64,000 bases of DNA, from NCBI RefSeq assembly GCF_900115545.1, contig NZ_FOWV01000006.1, positions 359,235 through 423,234 on the forward strand, given 5' to 3'. Source of the DNA: Ralstonia sp. NFACC01. GTDB lineage: Bacteria > Pseudomonadota > Gammaproteobacteria > Burkholderiales > Burkholderiaceae. This document shows positions 11,561-20,155 of this stretch, piece after piece. Each line of letters opens with the position of its first letter. The stretch's first letter is position 1. The translations under genes were made by a program, and so were the position numbers. The notes under the pieces are model-generated. The model did no database searches, had not been told where the DNA came from, and saw nothing but the letters and a program-made list of their open reading frames with translations.

Positions 11561-12193
11561 ATGATTCGCGTCCTGATTGCGGACGACCACGAGATCGTCC
11601 GTGCCGGCCTTCGACAGTTCCTGTCGGAAGAGCGGGACATCGAAGTCGCGGGGGAAGCGGCCAGCGGGGAAGAGGTGATGGAGCAACTCCGCACCGGCGC
11701 CTTTGACGTCGTGGTGCTCGACATTTCCATGCCCGATCGCAACGGCATCGACACCCTCAAGCTCGCTCGCCAGCGCCATCCCGATCTGCCGGTGCTAATC
11801 CTGTCGACCTTCCCGGAAGACCAGTACGCCATCAATCTGATTCGCGCGGGCGCATCGGGCTATCTGACCAAGGAAAGCGCGCCAGATGAGCTGGTGAAGG
11901 CCATTCGCACTGTGTCGCAAGGTCGTCGCTATGTGAGCCCGACGGTGGCCGAACTGCTGATTGGCGGCCTGGAAAAGCCAACCGACCAACCTCTGCACCA
12001 GACACTTTCCAAGCGCGAATTCCAGATCTTCTGCAAGTTGGCGCGTGGGCAATCGGTGTCGATCATCGCGGAAGAACTGTTCCTGAGCGTCAAGACGGTG
12101 AGCACCTACCGCACGCGGATTCTGGAAAAGATGGGCATGAAATCCAATGCCGATCTGACGTATTACGCCATCAAAAACGGCTTGGTCGAGTAG
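11561..12193 (+). CDS. Two-component response regulator, NarL/FixJ family
   Basis: A 210-residue regulator: receiver domain (about 1-120) with acidic pair ADDH, phospho-acceptor in VLDISMPDRNG and the conserved Lys in YLTKESAP. A LuxR-type HTH follows (about 145-205, LSKREFQIFCKLARGQSV and SVKTVSTYRTRIL). AAGGAG at 11551-11556 fixes the ATG at 11561; the frame is open to 11414, but that part is unlike a receiver. The likely partner kinase, of the matching HisKA_3 type, is encoded at 13031-14488 on the other strand. Target genes are unknown; the surrounding envelope and stress genes are the natural guess. Confidence 0.92.
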   Translation: MIRVLIADDHEIVRAGLRQFLSEERDIEVAGEAASGEEVMEQLRTGAFDVVVLDISMPDRNGIDTLKLARQRHPDLPVLILSTFPEDQYAINLIRAGASGYLTKESAPDELVKAIRTVSQGRRYVSPTVAELLIGGLEKPTDQPLHQTLSKREFQIFCKLARGQSVSIIAEELFLSVKTVSTYRTRILEKMGMKSNADLTYYAIKNGLVE

Positions 12194-12295
12194 CACCCGG
12201 TTGGGCGCCAAACCGCCTCGGCGCGCCGCAAACCCAACTGGCATGTAGGACAACGCCTGATACCACCTCGGCAACCCGCTGGCTAACATCAACCC

Positions 12296-12736
12296 ATGCT
12301 GGATCAAGCCGTCACCCTCTCCACCCGTGGCCTGCGCGTCCTCCTGATTGAGGACTCCCCCGTGCTTCGCGGCATGGTGCTGGAATACCTCAAGGCTTCC
12401 GCCTTCGTGGCGACGGTCGAATGGGCAGACACCGAAGACTTGGCGCTGGGCCTTCTCGGACAGGGCCACTACGACGTCGTGATCGTCGACCTGCAATTGC
12501 GGCAGGGCAATGGCTTCAAGGTTCTTCAAACGTTGCGCGATCAAGCGTCGCCCAGCGTACGCATCGTCTATACCAACCACGCGCAGGTGCCGACCTACCG
12601 GCAGCGCTGCTTTGAGGCAGGCGCAAACTATTTCTTCGACAAATCGCTCGAGCTGGACAAGGTGTTCGAGGTGATCGAAGAGCGCGCTGGCGTCGGCCGC
12701 CCCCGCCAGCAAGCCGCCCAGCATTTCCATCCCTGA
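12296..12736 (+). CDS. Receiver-only response regulator (CheY-like)
   Basis: A 146-residue protein with a single receiver domain: IEDSP acidic pair, phospho-acceptor Asp in VDLQLRQGNG, Thr in VYTNHA and Lys in FFDKSLE. It has no output domain; the tail is short and Gln/Pro-rich. Such proteins act as phosphate sinks or bind partners directly. It sits between the NarL-type regulator and an entericidin gene and may share the CHASE3 kinase encoded at 13031-14488. That link is inference from proximity. The gap of about 100 bp before it holds no terminator with a T-run. Confidence 0.88.
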   Translation: MLDQAVTLSTRGLRVLLIEDSPVLRGMVLEYLKASAFVATVEWADTEDLALGLLGQGHYDVVIVDLQLRQGNGFKVLQTLRDQASPSVRIVYTNHAQVPTYRQRCFEAGANYFFDKSLELDKVFEVIEERAGVGRPRQQAAQHFHP

Positions 12737-12808
12737 GATTCTTCGCGCCCGCCGCGTCTGCCGTCGTGGCGCGCGCCCAACGCCATTTCTCACCCCAAGG
12801 AGCGTTCG

Positions 12809-12949
12809 ATGAAGACCTTGTGTGCCGCATTTGCAGTCACGTGTATGTTTCTGGCCGGCTGCAACACCATGGCTGGTGCCGGCAAGGACATCCAGACCGG
12901 TGGTCAGAAGCTGGAGAACTCGGCCGACAACGCCAAGCAGAAGATGTAA
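12809..12949 (+). CDS. Entericidin A/B-family small lipoprotein
   Basis: A 46-residue gene. The product starts MKTLCAAFAV and has a hydrophobic signal ending in the lipobox LAGC (Cys18). The mature part, CNTMAGAGKDIQTGG onward, carries the family's conserved N-T-x-x-G-x-G-x-D pattern. Entericidins are tiny membrane lipoproteins linked to stationary phase and envelope stress. AAGGAG lies eight bases before the ATG, and a terminator follows at 12979-13001. The neighbours are two-component genes. Confidence 0.9.
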   Translation: MKTLCAAFAVTCMFLAGCNTMAGAGKDIQTGGQKLENSADNAKQKM

Positions 12950-12978
12950 GCCTTCAGCTACACCGGCATCAAAAACAG

Positions 12979-13003
12979 AAAGCCCCGCGATGGGGCTTTT
13001 TGT
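12979..13003 (+). terminator. Rho-independent terminator
   Basis: The stem AAAGCCCC (12979-12986) pairs with GGGGCTTT (12992-12999) around GCGAT, then more T. It lies between the entericidin gene and the convergent histidine kinase gene and may serve both strands. Confidence 0.9.
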
Positions 13004-13030
13004 TTGGGCGTTGGCATCACCCCGGGCGGC

Positions 13031-14488
13031 TTACACCGTCGCGCCTCCGTGGCCCGGCGCGGGCGTAATACCGCCAGTCAGCGCCTGCATGCCCGACGGT
13101 TCGTTGGCCGCACCTCGGTCGAACACGGCATCGCTGGGAGGCAACTCGACGATGATCGTCACGCCGCCGCCAGGCATTGAATCGATGACGAGCGTGCCGC
13201 CCAGCGCAATGGCGCGCTGCTCCATCCCCAGCAGCCCGTGATGGCCGACCATGCGGCGCCGCTCGATATCGGCTGGGAAGCCACGGCCGTTGTCGCGCAC
13301 GCGCAAACGCACGCCCTGGTCATCCACATCGAGCGCCACCGACACCGTGGTCGCATGCGCGTATTTCGATGCGTTGGTCAGCGATTCCTGCACGATGCGA
13401 TACAACGCGATGGCCGCATCGTCAGTCAGCTTGGGCATGTCGTCGGGCAAGCTCACTTCCGTATGCCAGCCGTTGCGCGTGCCGACGTCCTCCGTCAATT
13501 GCGAGAGCGCCTCCACCAAACCCAGGTTAAGCAGGATCGTCGGGCGCAGGTCTTCGATCAGGCGGCGCTTGATCTGGATGCCCTGATCCACGTGCGCCAT
13601 CACGCGCGTGATCTTTTCGCTTACCGCGGGCTCGCTGGCGTGAATGCGTGAGCGCAGCCAATGCAGATCCATCTTGGTGGCGGTAAGGATGGCGCCCAAC
13701 TCGTCATGCAGCTCGCGCGCAAGGCGCGTCTTCTCGTCTTCAGTCACGCGCTGCAAGTGGGCGGCCAAGTCGGACAACTGCCGCGTGCGCTCGCGCACCA
13801 TGCGGTCGAGTTTCTGGCTTTCCTCTTCGGCCATGTCGCGCTCGCGCTCGGTCAGGGCGAGGCGCTTGGCGTGCTGCATGCCCAGCACAACCAGCAGGAT
13901 GATGTTGACCGCCGTGATCAGCGCAATGCCGTAACGCGACAGCGCCAGATCGCGCTCGGCGTGTTCAAGGCTGCGGGCCACGGTGGCAATCTCACGCTGA
14001 CGCAGGCGATCCAGACCCTGCCGCACCGCTTCCATCGATGCCTTGCCGAAATCGGTGCGCACAAGATCGAGCGCCACTTCCAGGTCGCGCTTGCCGTAGA
14101 TGAGCGTGAGTTCCATCTCGGTGAGCTTGCGGCTGACCTGGAGCGCCGTCTCAGAGAACAGCTTGAGCGCGTCCGGATCGTTGGCGTAGTGATCGCGAAT
14201 TTCTGCCATCAACGCATGGATATGCGGAATGGCCTTGTTGTACGGATCGAGATATTCGTCCTTGCCCGTGAGCAAAAAACCGCGCTGCCCGGCCTCGGCG
14301 TTCACCAGCTCGGCAAGCAGTTCGTTGATGGCGGTTTCAGCCTGCTGCGACTGAATCACCTGCCGATAGCCCTGGCTCAGGCGGATGTTGCCCGTCTCCG
14401 AGGCAATCAGCACCCCGAGCGTCAGCAGAATGCCGCCGGCGAGCAGCAGAGTGGAGCGCAAGGATGACCGCATGGCATGCAGACCCAT
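13031..14488 (-). CDS. Sensor histidine kinase with CHASE3 domain
   Basis: A 485-residue membrane kinase. TM1 (about residues 11-30) leads to a periplasmic CHASE3 sensor (about 35-175, with EAGQRGFLLTGKDEYLDPY), then TM2 (about 186-204), a coiled linker, and HisKA_3 with phospho-histidine His261 in ARELHDELGA. An HATPase domain follows with DNGRGFP and GLLGMEQRA. HisKA_3 kinases pair with NarL-type regulators, so the protein at 11561 is the probable partner. The ATG at 14488 gives a short cytoplasmic lead; the frame is open to a TTG at 14545, and no good ribosome site decides. It is divergent from the DUF1328 gene. Confidence 0.9.
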   Translation of the reverse strand: MGLHAMRSSLRSTLLLAGGILLTLGVLIASETGNIRLSQGYRQVIQSQQAETAINELLAELVNAEAGQRGFLLTGKDEYLDPYNKAIPHIHALMAEIRDHYANDPDALKLFSETALQVSRKLTEMELTLIYGKRDLEVALDLVRTDFGKASMEAVRQGLDRLRQREIATVARSLEHAERDLALSRYGIALITAVNIILLVVLGMQHAKRLALTERERDMAEEESQKLDRMVRERTRQLSDLAAHLQRVTEDEKTRLARELHDELGAILTATKMDLHWLRSRIHASEPAVSEKITRVMAHVDQGIQIKRRLIEDLRPTILLNLGLVEALSQLTEDVGTRNGWHTEVSLPDDMPKLTDDAAIALYRIVQESLTNASKYAHATTVSVALDVDDQGVRLRVRDNGRGFPADIERRRMVGHHGLLGMEQRAIALGGTLVIDSMPGGGVTIIVELPPSDAVFDRGAANEPSGMQALTGGITPAPGHGGATV

Positions 14489-14694
14489 AGGAAACGCGTC
14501 AAACCGCCCGACGCGGCGCGCGTTGCGTTTGTGTTTTTTTGGCAATTCGGATGATACCGCGTGGGCGCGCCGCGCGACACTTGGGGCGCACCCCGGTCAG
14601 GCACGCGATGTGCGTGGGAGTACGCCACAGGGCGCGGGCCTCACGCAATTCACCGCTGCCCTGCATTCCATCCATCCGAACCGGAGACGACAAC

Positions 14695-14868
14695 ATGCTG
14701 AAATGGGCACTCATCTTCGCCATCATTTCCCTGGTGGCCGGCGTTCTGGGCTTTACCGGCGTTGCCGCAGGCGCGGCGAGTATCGCCAAGGTCCTGTTCT
14801 TCATCTTTGTGGTGTTGTTCGTGCTGTTTCTGGTGCTGGGCGTCACGGTCTTCAAAGCCGTCGATTAG
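14695..14868 (+). CDS. DUF1328 domain-containing small membrane protein
   Basis: A 57-residue protein with two hydrophobic helices (about 3-25 and 29-52) separated by a Gly/Ala turn, matching the YtjA/DUF1328 family. Function unknown; members often appear in osmotic and general stress regulons. CGGAG lies nine bases before the ATG at 14695. It is divergent from the CHASE3 kinase and followed by the DUF883 gene 144 bp downstream. Confidence 0.9.
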   Translation: MLKWALIFAIISLVAGVLGFTGVAAGAASIAKVLFFIFVVLFVLFLVLGVTVFKAVD

Positions 14869-15012
14869 TGCAGAAGACCCACGCGGGAGCGCGGCCCGTG
14901 TCTTGCTAAACCATTTGGCATGCGGCCCGCTTTCGCAAAAGCCGAAATCGCACCCAAACCAACCGCGCCGCCGGTGCGTGCTTCCCGCGGCGCCACGATG
15001 AGGAGCTTCACC

Positions 15013-15441
15013 ATGTCACTCTTTGCTAGCCAACGCGTCCGAAGCCGAATTGACGACGTCAATGATCGCGCGCACCGCGCCATGAACAGTGCCAGCGACG
15101 CCGTCGACCACGCCCGCTACGCTGCTCGCCCCGCCGTCGAAGACGTGCAGAGCCTGCTGCGATCGCTCGAAAACGCCATCCATACACTGACCGACGAAGG
15201 CAGCACCGAAGCCCGGCGCGCCAGCCGCACGCTGCATGCGCGTGCCGACCAACTGCGCCAAGCCGCCAACGACCGCGCGCAGCAGGCCCGCGAACGCATG
15301 GACTGGGCGCTCGATCGCACGGAAGAAACCATTACCGCAGCGCCCTTCAAGTCTGTTGGTGTAGCCGTGGCGATTGGCGCAGCGATCGGGCTGGTCGTGG
15401 CGCTGGCCGGCGGCAGCAGCCGACGCGACGCCAGCGAATAA
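15013..15441 (+). CDS. DUF883 (ElaB/YqjD-like) membrane-anchored protein
   Basis: A 142-residue protein with a long charged helical body (about 1-110, rich in Arg, Ala, Asp) and a C-terminal hydrophobic helix (about 115-135, SVGVAVAIGAAIGLVVALAGG) ending in RR. This is the layout of ElaB/YqjD proteins, inner-membrane proteins reported to bind ribosomes in stationary phase. GAGGAG at 14999-15005 fixes the ATG at 15013. It is followed 35 bp later by a ferritin-like gene, probably on the same transcript. Confidence 0.88.
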   Translation: MSLFASQRVRSRIDDVNDRAHRAMNSASDAVDHARYAARPAVEDVQSLLRSLENAIHTLTDEGSTEARRASRTLHARADQLRQAANDRAQQARERMDWALDRTEETITAAPFKSVGVAVAIGAAIGLVVALAGGSSRRDASE

Positions 15442-15476
15442 ACCCATCCCGCCAATTACCCCGCAGGAGCAACCAC

Positions 15477-16034
15477 ATGAGCCGGACCAACGTCGCCGCC
15501 CCCTCGGAAAGCGGCTTCCTCACCGACATCAAAACCTTGCGCGAACGTGCCCGTAAGCACATCGAGGAAGGCGCGGTGACCGAAGACTACAAAGCCGATC
15601 GGGAGACCGTGCTGCGGCTGCTGAACGAGGCGCTGGCCACGGAGCTGATCTGCGTGCTGCGCTACCGGCGCCATCACTTCATGGCCAAGGGCATCAACGC
15701 AGAACCGATCGCCGCAGAATTCCTGGTGCACGCCAACGAGGAACAGGCGCACGCCGACAGCATCGCCACGCGCATCGTGCAACTGGGCGGCGAGCCCAAC
15801 TTCAACCCCGAAGGCCTGTCCACGCGCAGCCATTCTGAATACGTGCAAGCCGACGGCCTGGTCGACATGATCAAGGAGAACCTGGTGGCCGAGCGGATCG
15901 CGATCGACAGCTACCTGGAGATGATCCGCTACATCGGGGATCGAGACCCCACCACCCGGCGGGTACTGGAACAGATTCTGGCCGTTGAGGAAGAACACGC
16001 GGACGAACTGTCCGACATGCTCCACGACCAATAA
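15477..16034 (+). CDS. Ferritin-like domain protein (bacterioferritin/Dps-related)
   Basis: A 185-residue four-helix-bundle protein. Metal-site residues are visible in NEALATELICVLRY, HANEEQAHAD and VEEEHADEL, the E...ExxH pattern of ferritin-like di-iron proteins. No haem-ligand Met typical of classical bacterioferritin is evident in the usual place, so iron storage or oxidative protection is inferred from fold only. GCAGGAG lies upstream of the ATG. It is likely co-transcribed with the DUF883 gene and ends at a strong terminator. Confidence 0.85.
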   Translation: MSRTNVAAPSESGFLTDIKTLRERARKHIEEGAVTEDYKADRETVLRLLNEALATELICVLRYRRHHFMAKGINAEPIAAEFLVHANEEQAHADSIATRIVQLGGEPNFNPEGLSTRSHSEYVQADGLVDMIKENLVAERIAIDSYLEMIRYIGDRDPTTRRVLEQILAVEEEHADELSDMLHDQ

Positions 16035-16105
16035 CGCAAACGCTGCAGGACGAGACACCGGCCAACGCGCCAGCCCCCTCCCCCGCTCCCGGCCCCCGTG
16101 GCCGG

Positions 16106-16145
16106 ATGCCCGGACCGCCCCGTTTGGCGGCCGGGCATTTTTTTT
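16106..16145 (+). terminator. Rho-independent terminator
   Basis: A long stem, ATGCCCGGACCGCC (16106-16119) with GGCGGCCGGGCAT (16126-16138) and one bulge, followed by eight T. It lies between the ferritin-like gene and the convergent DUF1840 gene. Confidence 0.93.
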
Positions 16146-16162
16146 GGGCCTGCCCCCGAAAC

Positions 16163-16486
16163 TCAGACGCCCCAGAGCACGCTGGACTTTTCGACCAGCG
16201 ATTCTTCCAGCATGTGCAGCAGCGGATAGGCGCGCTGGCCGAGATGCGGCGGCTCTTCTTCGCCGTCTTCGTCCAGCTCGGGCGCCGAGAGTTCGGCCAC
16301 CTTGATATGTGCCTGGTGCGTGTCATCCTTGATGGCGCGCTTGAGGCGATCGATGGCGTGGGGCATTTCTTCGGGCGTGATGACACCGCGCTCGCCCAGC
16401 GTCTTGCCGATCACGCCCAGCAACACCATGGCGAGATCCTTCTGCATCGAGAATTTTTGCGAAGCGTGCGAAGTAAAGGTGATCAT
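16163..16486 (-). CDS. DUF1840 domain-containing protein
   Basis: A 107-residue acidic protein beginning MITFTSHASQKFSMQKDL with LDEDGEEEPPHLGQRAYP near the C-terminus. It matches DUF1840, a small Burkholderiales family of unknown function. The frame stays open far upstream through the argS antisense strand, but the ATG at 16486 gives the conserved N-terminus. It is divergent from argS, 177 bp between starts. Confidence 0.88.
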   Translation of the reverse strand: MITFTSHASQKFSMQKDLAMVLLGVIGKTLGERGVITPEEMPHAIDRLKRAIKDDTHQAHIKVAELSAPELDEDGEEEPPHLGQRAYPLLHMLEESLVEKSSVLWGV

Positions 16487-16663
16487 GATTTCTTGTTTCC
16501 CTTGGTTGGGTGGGGGAGCCGCCGATTGCCATGACTGGGGGCGGATACCTCTGAGACCGCGGCTCACCTGATAAAATTTCGTACTTTTCCCCGAACAACG
16601 CAACTGGCGGCGCCAGAACTGGATTTCAATCCATTTCAGCACTGCCGGCGTCATGGTTTCTTT

Positions 16664-18454
16664 ATGCTGCCCTCCCACAAACAGACGATCGCCCAATTGT
16701 TGTCCGACGCCGTCGGCTCCCTGCTGCCCGAGGGCCAAGCCCGACCGGAGATCGTCCTGGAGCGCCCCAAGCAGGCCGCGCACGGCGACATCGCCTGCAA
16801 CGTCGCGCTGCAGCTCGCCAAGCCGCTGGGCACCAACCCGCGCGAGCTGGCCGGCAAGATCGCCGACGCCATCCGCGCCGATGCCCGCGGCCAACGCCTG
16901 GTGTCCGCCGTTGAGATCGCCGGCCCCGGCTTCATCAACCTGCGCCTGTCGGCCGCCGCGCGTGCCGACGTGATTGCCGCCGTGTTCGCGGAAGGCGACC
17001 GCTACGGCGCCGCCAATACGCATGACGGCGCGCCCGTGCTGGTGGAATTCGTCTCGGCCAATCCGACCGGTCCGCTGCACGTCGGCCACGGCCGCCAAGC
17101 CGCGCTGGGCGATGCGCTGGCGAGCCTGCTCGACTGGCAAGGCCACAAGGTCCACCGCGAGTTCTACTACAACGACGCCGGCGTGCAGATTCAGAACCTG
17201 GCTGTCTCGGTGCAGGCCCGCGCGCGCGGCTTCAAACCGGGCGACGCCAACTGGCCCGAAGCCGCCTACAACGGCGACTACATCGCCGACATTGCCGCCG
17301 ATTACCTCGCAGGCAAGACCGTACGCGCCTCCGATGGCGAACCCGTGACGGGTGAGCGCGATGTGGAAAACCTCGAAGCCATCCGCCGCTTTGCGGTGAC
17401 GTATCTGCGCAACGAACAGGACATCGACCTGCAGGCCTTTGGCGTGAAGTTCGACCGCTACTACCTGGAGTCGTCGCTCTACACCGAAGGCAAGGTGCAG
17501 CAGACGGTGGACGCGCTCGTTGCTGCCGGCAAGACGTACGAGCAGGAAGGTGCACTGTGGCTGCGCACGACCGATGATGGCGACGACAAGGACCGCGTCA
17601 TGCGCAAGTCCGACGGCGCCTACACCTACTTCGTGCCGGACGTGGCGTACCACACGACCAAGTGGGGCCGCGGCTTCAAGCAGGTCATCAACGTCCAGGG
17701 CAGCGACCACCACGGCACCATCGCTCGCGTGCGCGCCGGTCTGCAGGGCCTGAACATCGGCATCCCCAAGGGCTACCCCGATTACGTCCTGCACAAGATG
17801 GTCACAGTGATGAAGGACGGCGCCGAGGTGAAGATCTCCAAGCGCGCCGGCTCGTACGTGACCGTACGCGACCTCATCGAATGGTCCAACGGTGACGCCG
17901 AGAGCGAAGCCGGCGTCGACACCATCCGCGCCTGCGTGGACGCCGGCGAGCCGAACTGGCCTGCACGCTTCACGCGTGGCCGCGACGCCGTGCGCTTCTT
18001 CCTGCTGTCGCGCAAGGCCGATACCGAATTCGTCTTCGACGTCGATCTGGCGCTCAAGCAGAGCGACGAAAATCCCGTGTACTACGTGCAATACGCCCAC
18101 GCGCGCATCTGCTCGGTGTTCGAACGCGCAGGCGTTGACCCTGCTTCGCTCACCAACGCCGATCTGGCTGCGGTGACGGGCCCGGACGTCAGCCCGCAGG
18201 CGACAGCCCTGGTGCAACGCCTGGCCGCATTCCCCGACATGCTGGCCGACGCCGCACGCGAACTGGCCCCGCACGCCGTGGCGTTCTACCTGCGCGACCT
18301 CGCGGGCGATTTCCACGCGTTCTACAACGCCGATCGCGTGCTGGTCGACGACGAGGCCGTCAAGCGCGCCCGTCTGGCGCTCCTGGCCGCCACGCGTCAG
18401 GTGTTGCGCAACGGGTTGGCGGTGATCGGCGTGTCCGCACCGCAAAAGATGTAA
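16664..18454 (+). CDS. argS: Arginyl-tRNA synthetase
   Basis: A 596-residue class I synthetase that charges tRNA-Arg. The N-terminal Add1 domain (about 1-110) precedes the catalytic core with the HIGH-type motif [14 protein letters not shown], the tRNA-adjacent YNDAG segment and [12 protein letters not shown] in the KMSKS region. A DALR anticodon-binding domain forms the C-terminus (about 470-596). Length and motif order are those of bacterial ArgRS. It is followed 60 bp later by the SPOR-domain gene. Confidence 0.97.
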   Translation: MLPSHKQTIAQLLSDAVGSLLPEGQARPEIVLERPKQAAHGDIACNVALQLAKPLGTNPRELAGKIADAIRADARGQRLVSAVEIAGPGFINLRLSAAARADVIAAVFAEGDRYGAANTHDGAPVLVEFVSANPTGPLHVGHGRQAALGDALASLLDWQGHKVHREFYYNDAGVQIQNLAVSVQARARGFKPGDANWPEAAYNGDYIADIAADYLAGKTVRASDGEPVTGERDVENLEAIRRFAVTYLRNEQDIDLQAFGVKFDRYYLESSLYTEGKVQQTVDALVAAGKTYEQEGALWLRTTDDGDDKDRVMRKSDGAYTYFVPDVAYHTTKWGRGFKQVINVQGSDHHGTIARVRAGLQGLNIGIPKGYPDYVLHKMVTVMKDGAEVKISKRAGSYVTVRDLIEWSNGDAESEAGVDTIRACVDAGEPNWPARFTRGRDAVRFFLLSRKADTEFVFDVDLALKQSDENPVYYVQYAHARICSVFERAGVDPASLTNADLAAVTGPDVSPQATALVQRLAAFPDMLADAARELAPHAVAFYLRDLAGDFHAFYNADRVLVDDEAVKRARLALLAATRQVLRNGLAVIGVSAPQKM

Positions 18455-18485
18455 ACGCGCATGATTTGGCATCACACGGCGCTCT

Positions 18486-18491
18486 TATAAT
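18486..18491 (+). promoter_or_regulatory. Possible -10 element before the SPOR gene
   Basis: A perfect TATAAT lies 24 bp before the ATG at 18515. No good -35 is present at 16-18 bp; TTTGGC at 18465 is 15 bp away. It may supplement read-through from argS. Confidence 0.4.
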
Positions 18492-18514
18492 CGGGCGCTT
18501 CTAGAAGGATCGAC

Positions 18515-19225
18515 ATGGCACGCAATACGCAATCTTCCCGTGCCCGCTCGCAACGGGGCGGCACGTTTCTGGGTCTGGTGCTGGGCTTGATCGTCGGTTT
18601 GGCGATCGCCGTGGTGGTGGCGGTGTACATCACCAAGGCGCCGGTACCCTTCGTGTCGCGTGGCGGCGCACAGCCCAAGCCGAGCGAAGCGGGCAACGTA
18701 GTCAACACGCTGCCGACGCCGGTGCAACCCGCGCCGCAAGCCAGCGCCCCGCAGGCGGCGGACCCGAACGCGCCGCTGTGGAGCCGCGTGCCGGCCAAAC
18801 CGGTCGATCAGGCCGCCGATCAGAACAATCCGCCGCCGGGCATCACCATCCACCCTGCCCAGCCAAGCTCGGCCCCGCAGGTGGCAAGCGCGCCAGGCGC
18901 CAAACCGCCCAAGCCGCCGGTCACTGCCTCCAACGAGAAGCCGGTGACGGACCCGATTGCCGAGATTGCTCGCCAGGATGCCGCCAAGACGGGCTATTTC
19001 CTGCAAGTTGGTGCTTACAAATCCTCCGAAGACGCTGAGCGCCAGAAGGGCAATCTGGCCATGCAAGGCTTTGAAGCCAAGGTGACGCAGCGCGAGGTGA
19101 ACGGCGCCACCATGTATCGCGTGCGCCTGGGGCCGTTCAACTCGCTCGACGAGATGACCGCCGTGCGCAGCCGCCTGCAGTCGACAGGCGTGGAATCGTC
19201 GGTCATCCGCTTCGCCCGCCAGTAA
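18515..19225 (+). CDS. SPOR domain-containing protein (FtsN-like)
   Basis: A 236-residue bitopic protein: basic cytoplasmic tail (about 1-17), one membrane helix (about 18-41, LGLVLGLIVGLAIAVVV), a Pro/Ala/Gln-rich periplasmic linker (about 45-150) and a C-terminal SPOR domain (about 158-232, YFLQVGAYKSSEDAERQK to VRLGPFNS). SPOR domains bind denuded septal glycan strands, so a role at the division site is likely. AGAAGGATCGAC lies just before the ATG. It stands between argS and dsbA. Confidence 0.9.
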   Translation: MARNTQSSRARSQRGGTFLGLVLGLIVGLAIAVVVAVYITKAPVPFVSRGGAQPKPSEAGNVVNTLPTPVQPAPQASAPQAADPNAPLWSRVPAKPVDQAADQNNPPPGITIHPAQPSSAPQVASAPGAKPPKPPVTASNEKPVTDPIAEIARQDAAKTGYFLQVGAYKSSEDAERQKGNLAMQGFEAKVTQREVNGATMYRVRLGPFNSLDEMTAVRSRLQSTGVESSVIRFARQ

Positions 19226-19386
19226 CGTGAAGTCCGCGCGGCCCGCTGTGAACCCGGCGGGCTGTGATCGGTCAGAAACCTGAGATTCAGTTACGCTGAC
19301 ACCCGCGTCGAGCGGCTCGGCACTCGATTTCGCTGGTTTTCCCGTTGCTTCGTCCAGTTAGCCGTCTAATCCGTCGTCCATTCACC

Positions 19387-20043
19387 ATGAAAAAACTCGC
19401 TGCTTTCCTGATCGCTCTCGCCACTGGCGCCGGCTTCCTGATGACCGCGCCGGCCAATGCCGCACCCACCGCCGGCAAGGAATACAAAGTGCTGCAAACG
19501 CCGCAGCCTGTGCCCGCAGGCAAGATCGAAGTGACGGAGTTCTTCTGGTACGGCTGCCCGCACTGCTATGACTTTGAAAACACCTGGACGGCGTGGGTCG
19601 CCAAGCAAGGCAAGGACGTGGTGATCAAGCGCGTGCCGGTGGCCTTCAATGCCAAGCTGGAGCCGCATACCCGCATCTATTACACGCTGGAAGCGCTGGG
19701 CAAGCTCGACGCCAAGGACGCCAGCGGCAAGACGCTGCATGACCGCGTGTTCGACCAGTTGCACAAGAACTACCGCTCGATGTCCGAACTGGATGACATC
19801 GCTAAGTTCATGGCCGCCAACGGCGTCGACGAGAAGCAGTTCCGCGACACCTACAACTCGTTCAGTGTGAACGCCAATACCAAACGCGCCGCGCAACTGG
19901 CCGACCAGTACAAGATCGAAGGCGTGCCGACCGTCGTTGTGCAGGGCAAGTACACCACGTCGCCGGCAGATGCAGGCAGCAACGTGGGCGCTGCTCAGAC
20001 GCTCGACTACCTCGTCGACCAGGTGCGCAACCGCAAGATGTGA
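19387..20043 (+). CDS. dsbA: Thiol:disulfide interchange protein DsbA
   Basis: A 218-residue periplasmic oxidase that introduces disulfide bonds into secreted proteins. The signal peptide (about 1-25, ending APANA-A) precedes a thioredoxin fold with active site CPHC (Cys57, Cys60) in WYGCPHC and the cis-proline loop GVPTVVV. The ATG at 19387 starts MKKLAAFLI, a good signal sequence; the in-frame start at 19345 adds an Arg-rich lead and was rejected. A terminator follows at 20093-20119. Confidence 0.95.
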   Translation: MKKLAAFLIALATGAGFLMTAPANAAPTAGKEYKVLQTPQPVPAGKIEVTEFFWYGCPHCYDFENTWTAWVAKQGKDVVIKRVPVAFNAKLEPHTRIYYTLEALGKLDAKDASGKTLHDRVFDQLHKNYRSMSELDDIAKFMAANGVDEKQFRDTYNSFSVNANTKRAAQLADQYKIEGVPTVVVQGKYTTSPADAGSNVGAAQTLDYLVDQVRNRKM

Positions 20044-20092
20044 CGGGTTGCCGCGTTTCCGGGCATCTTGCCCGGGCGTGACACCGCCATCG

Positions 20093-20119
20093 ACGCCCGC
20101 CCCTGTGCGGGCGTTTTTT
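20093..20119 (+). terminator. Rho-independent terminator
   Basis: The stem ACGCCCGC (20093-20100) pairs with GCGGGCGT (20107-20114), then TTTTT. It separates dsbA from the SDR gene. Confidence 0.92.
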
Positions 20120-20155
20120 GTGCGTCGCCCTTCTACACACCAACAGGACATCGAC

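Noticed and set aside
16163-18475. 770-codon minus-strand frame across argS
   Set aside because: Only its last 107 codons (DUF1840, from 16486) look real; the rest is argS antisense.
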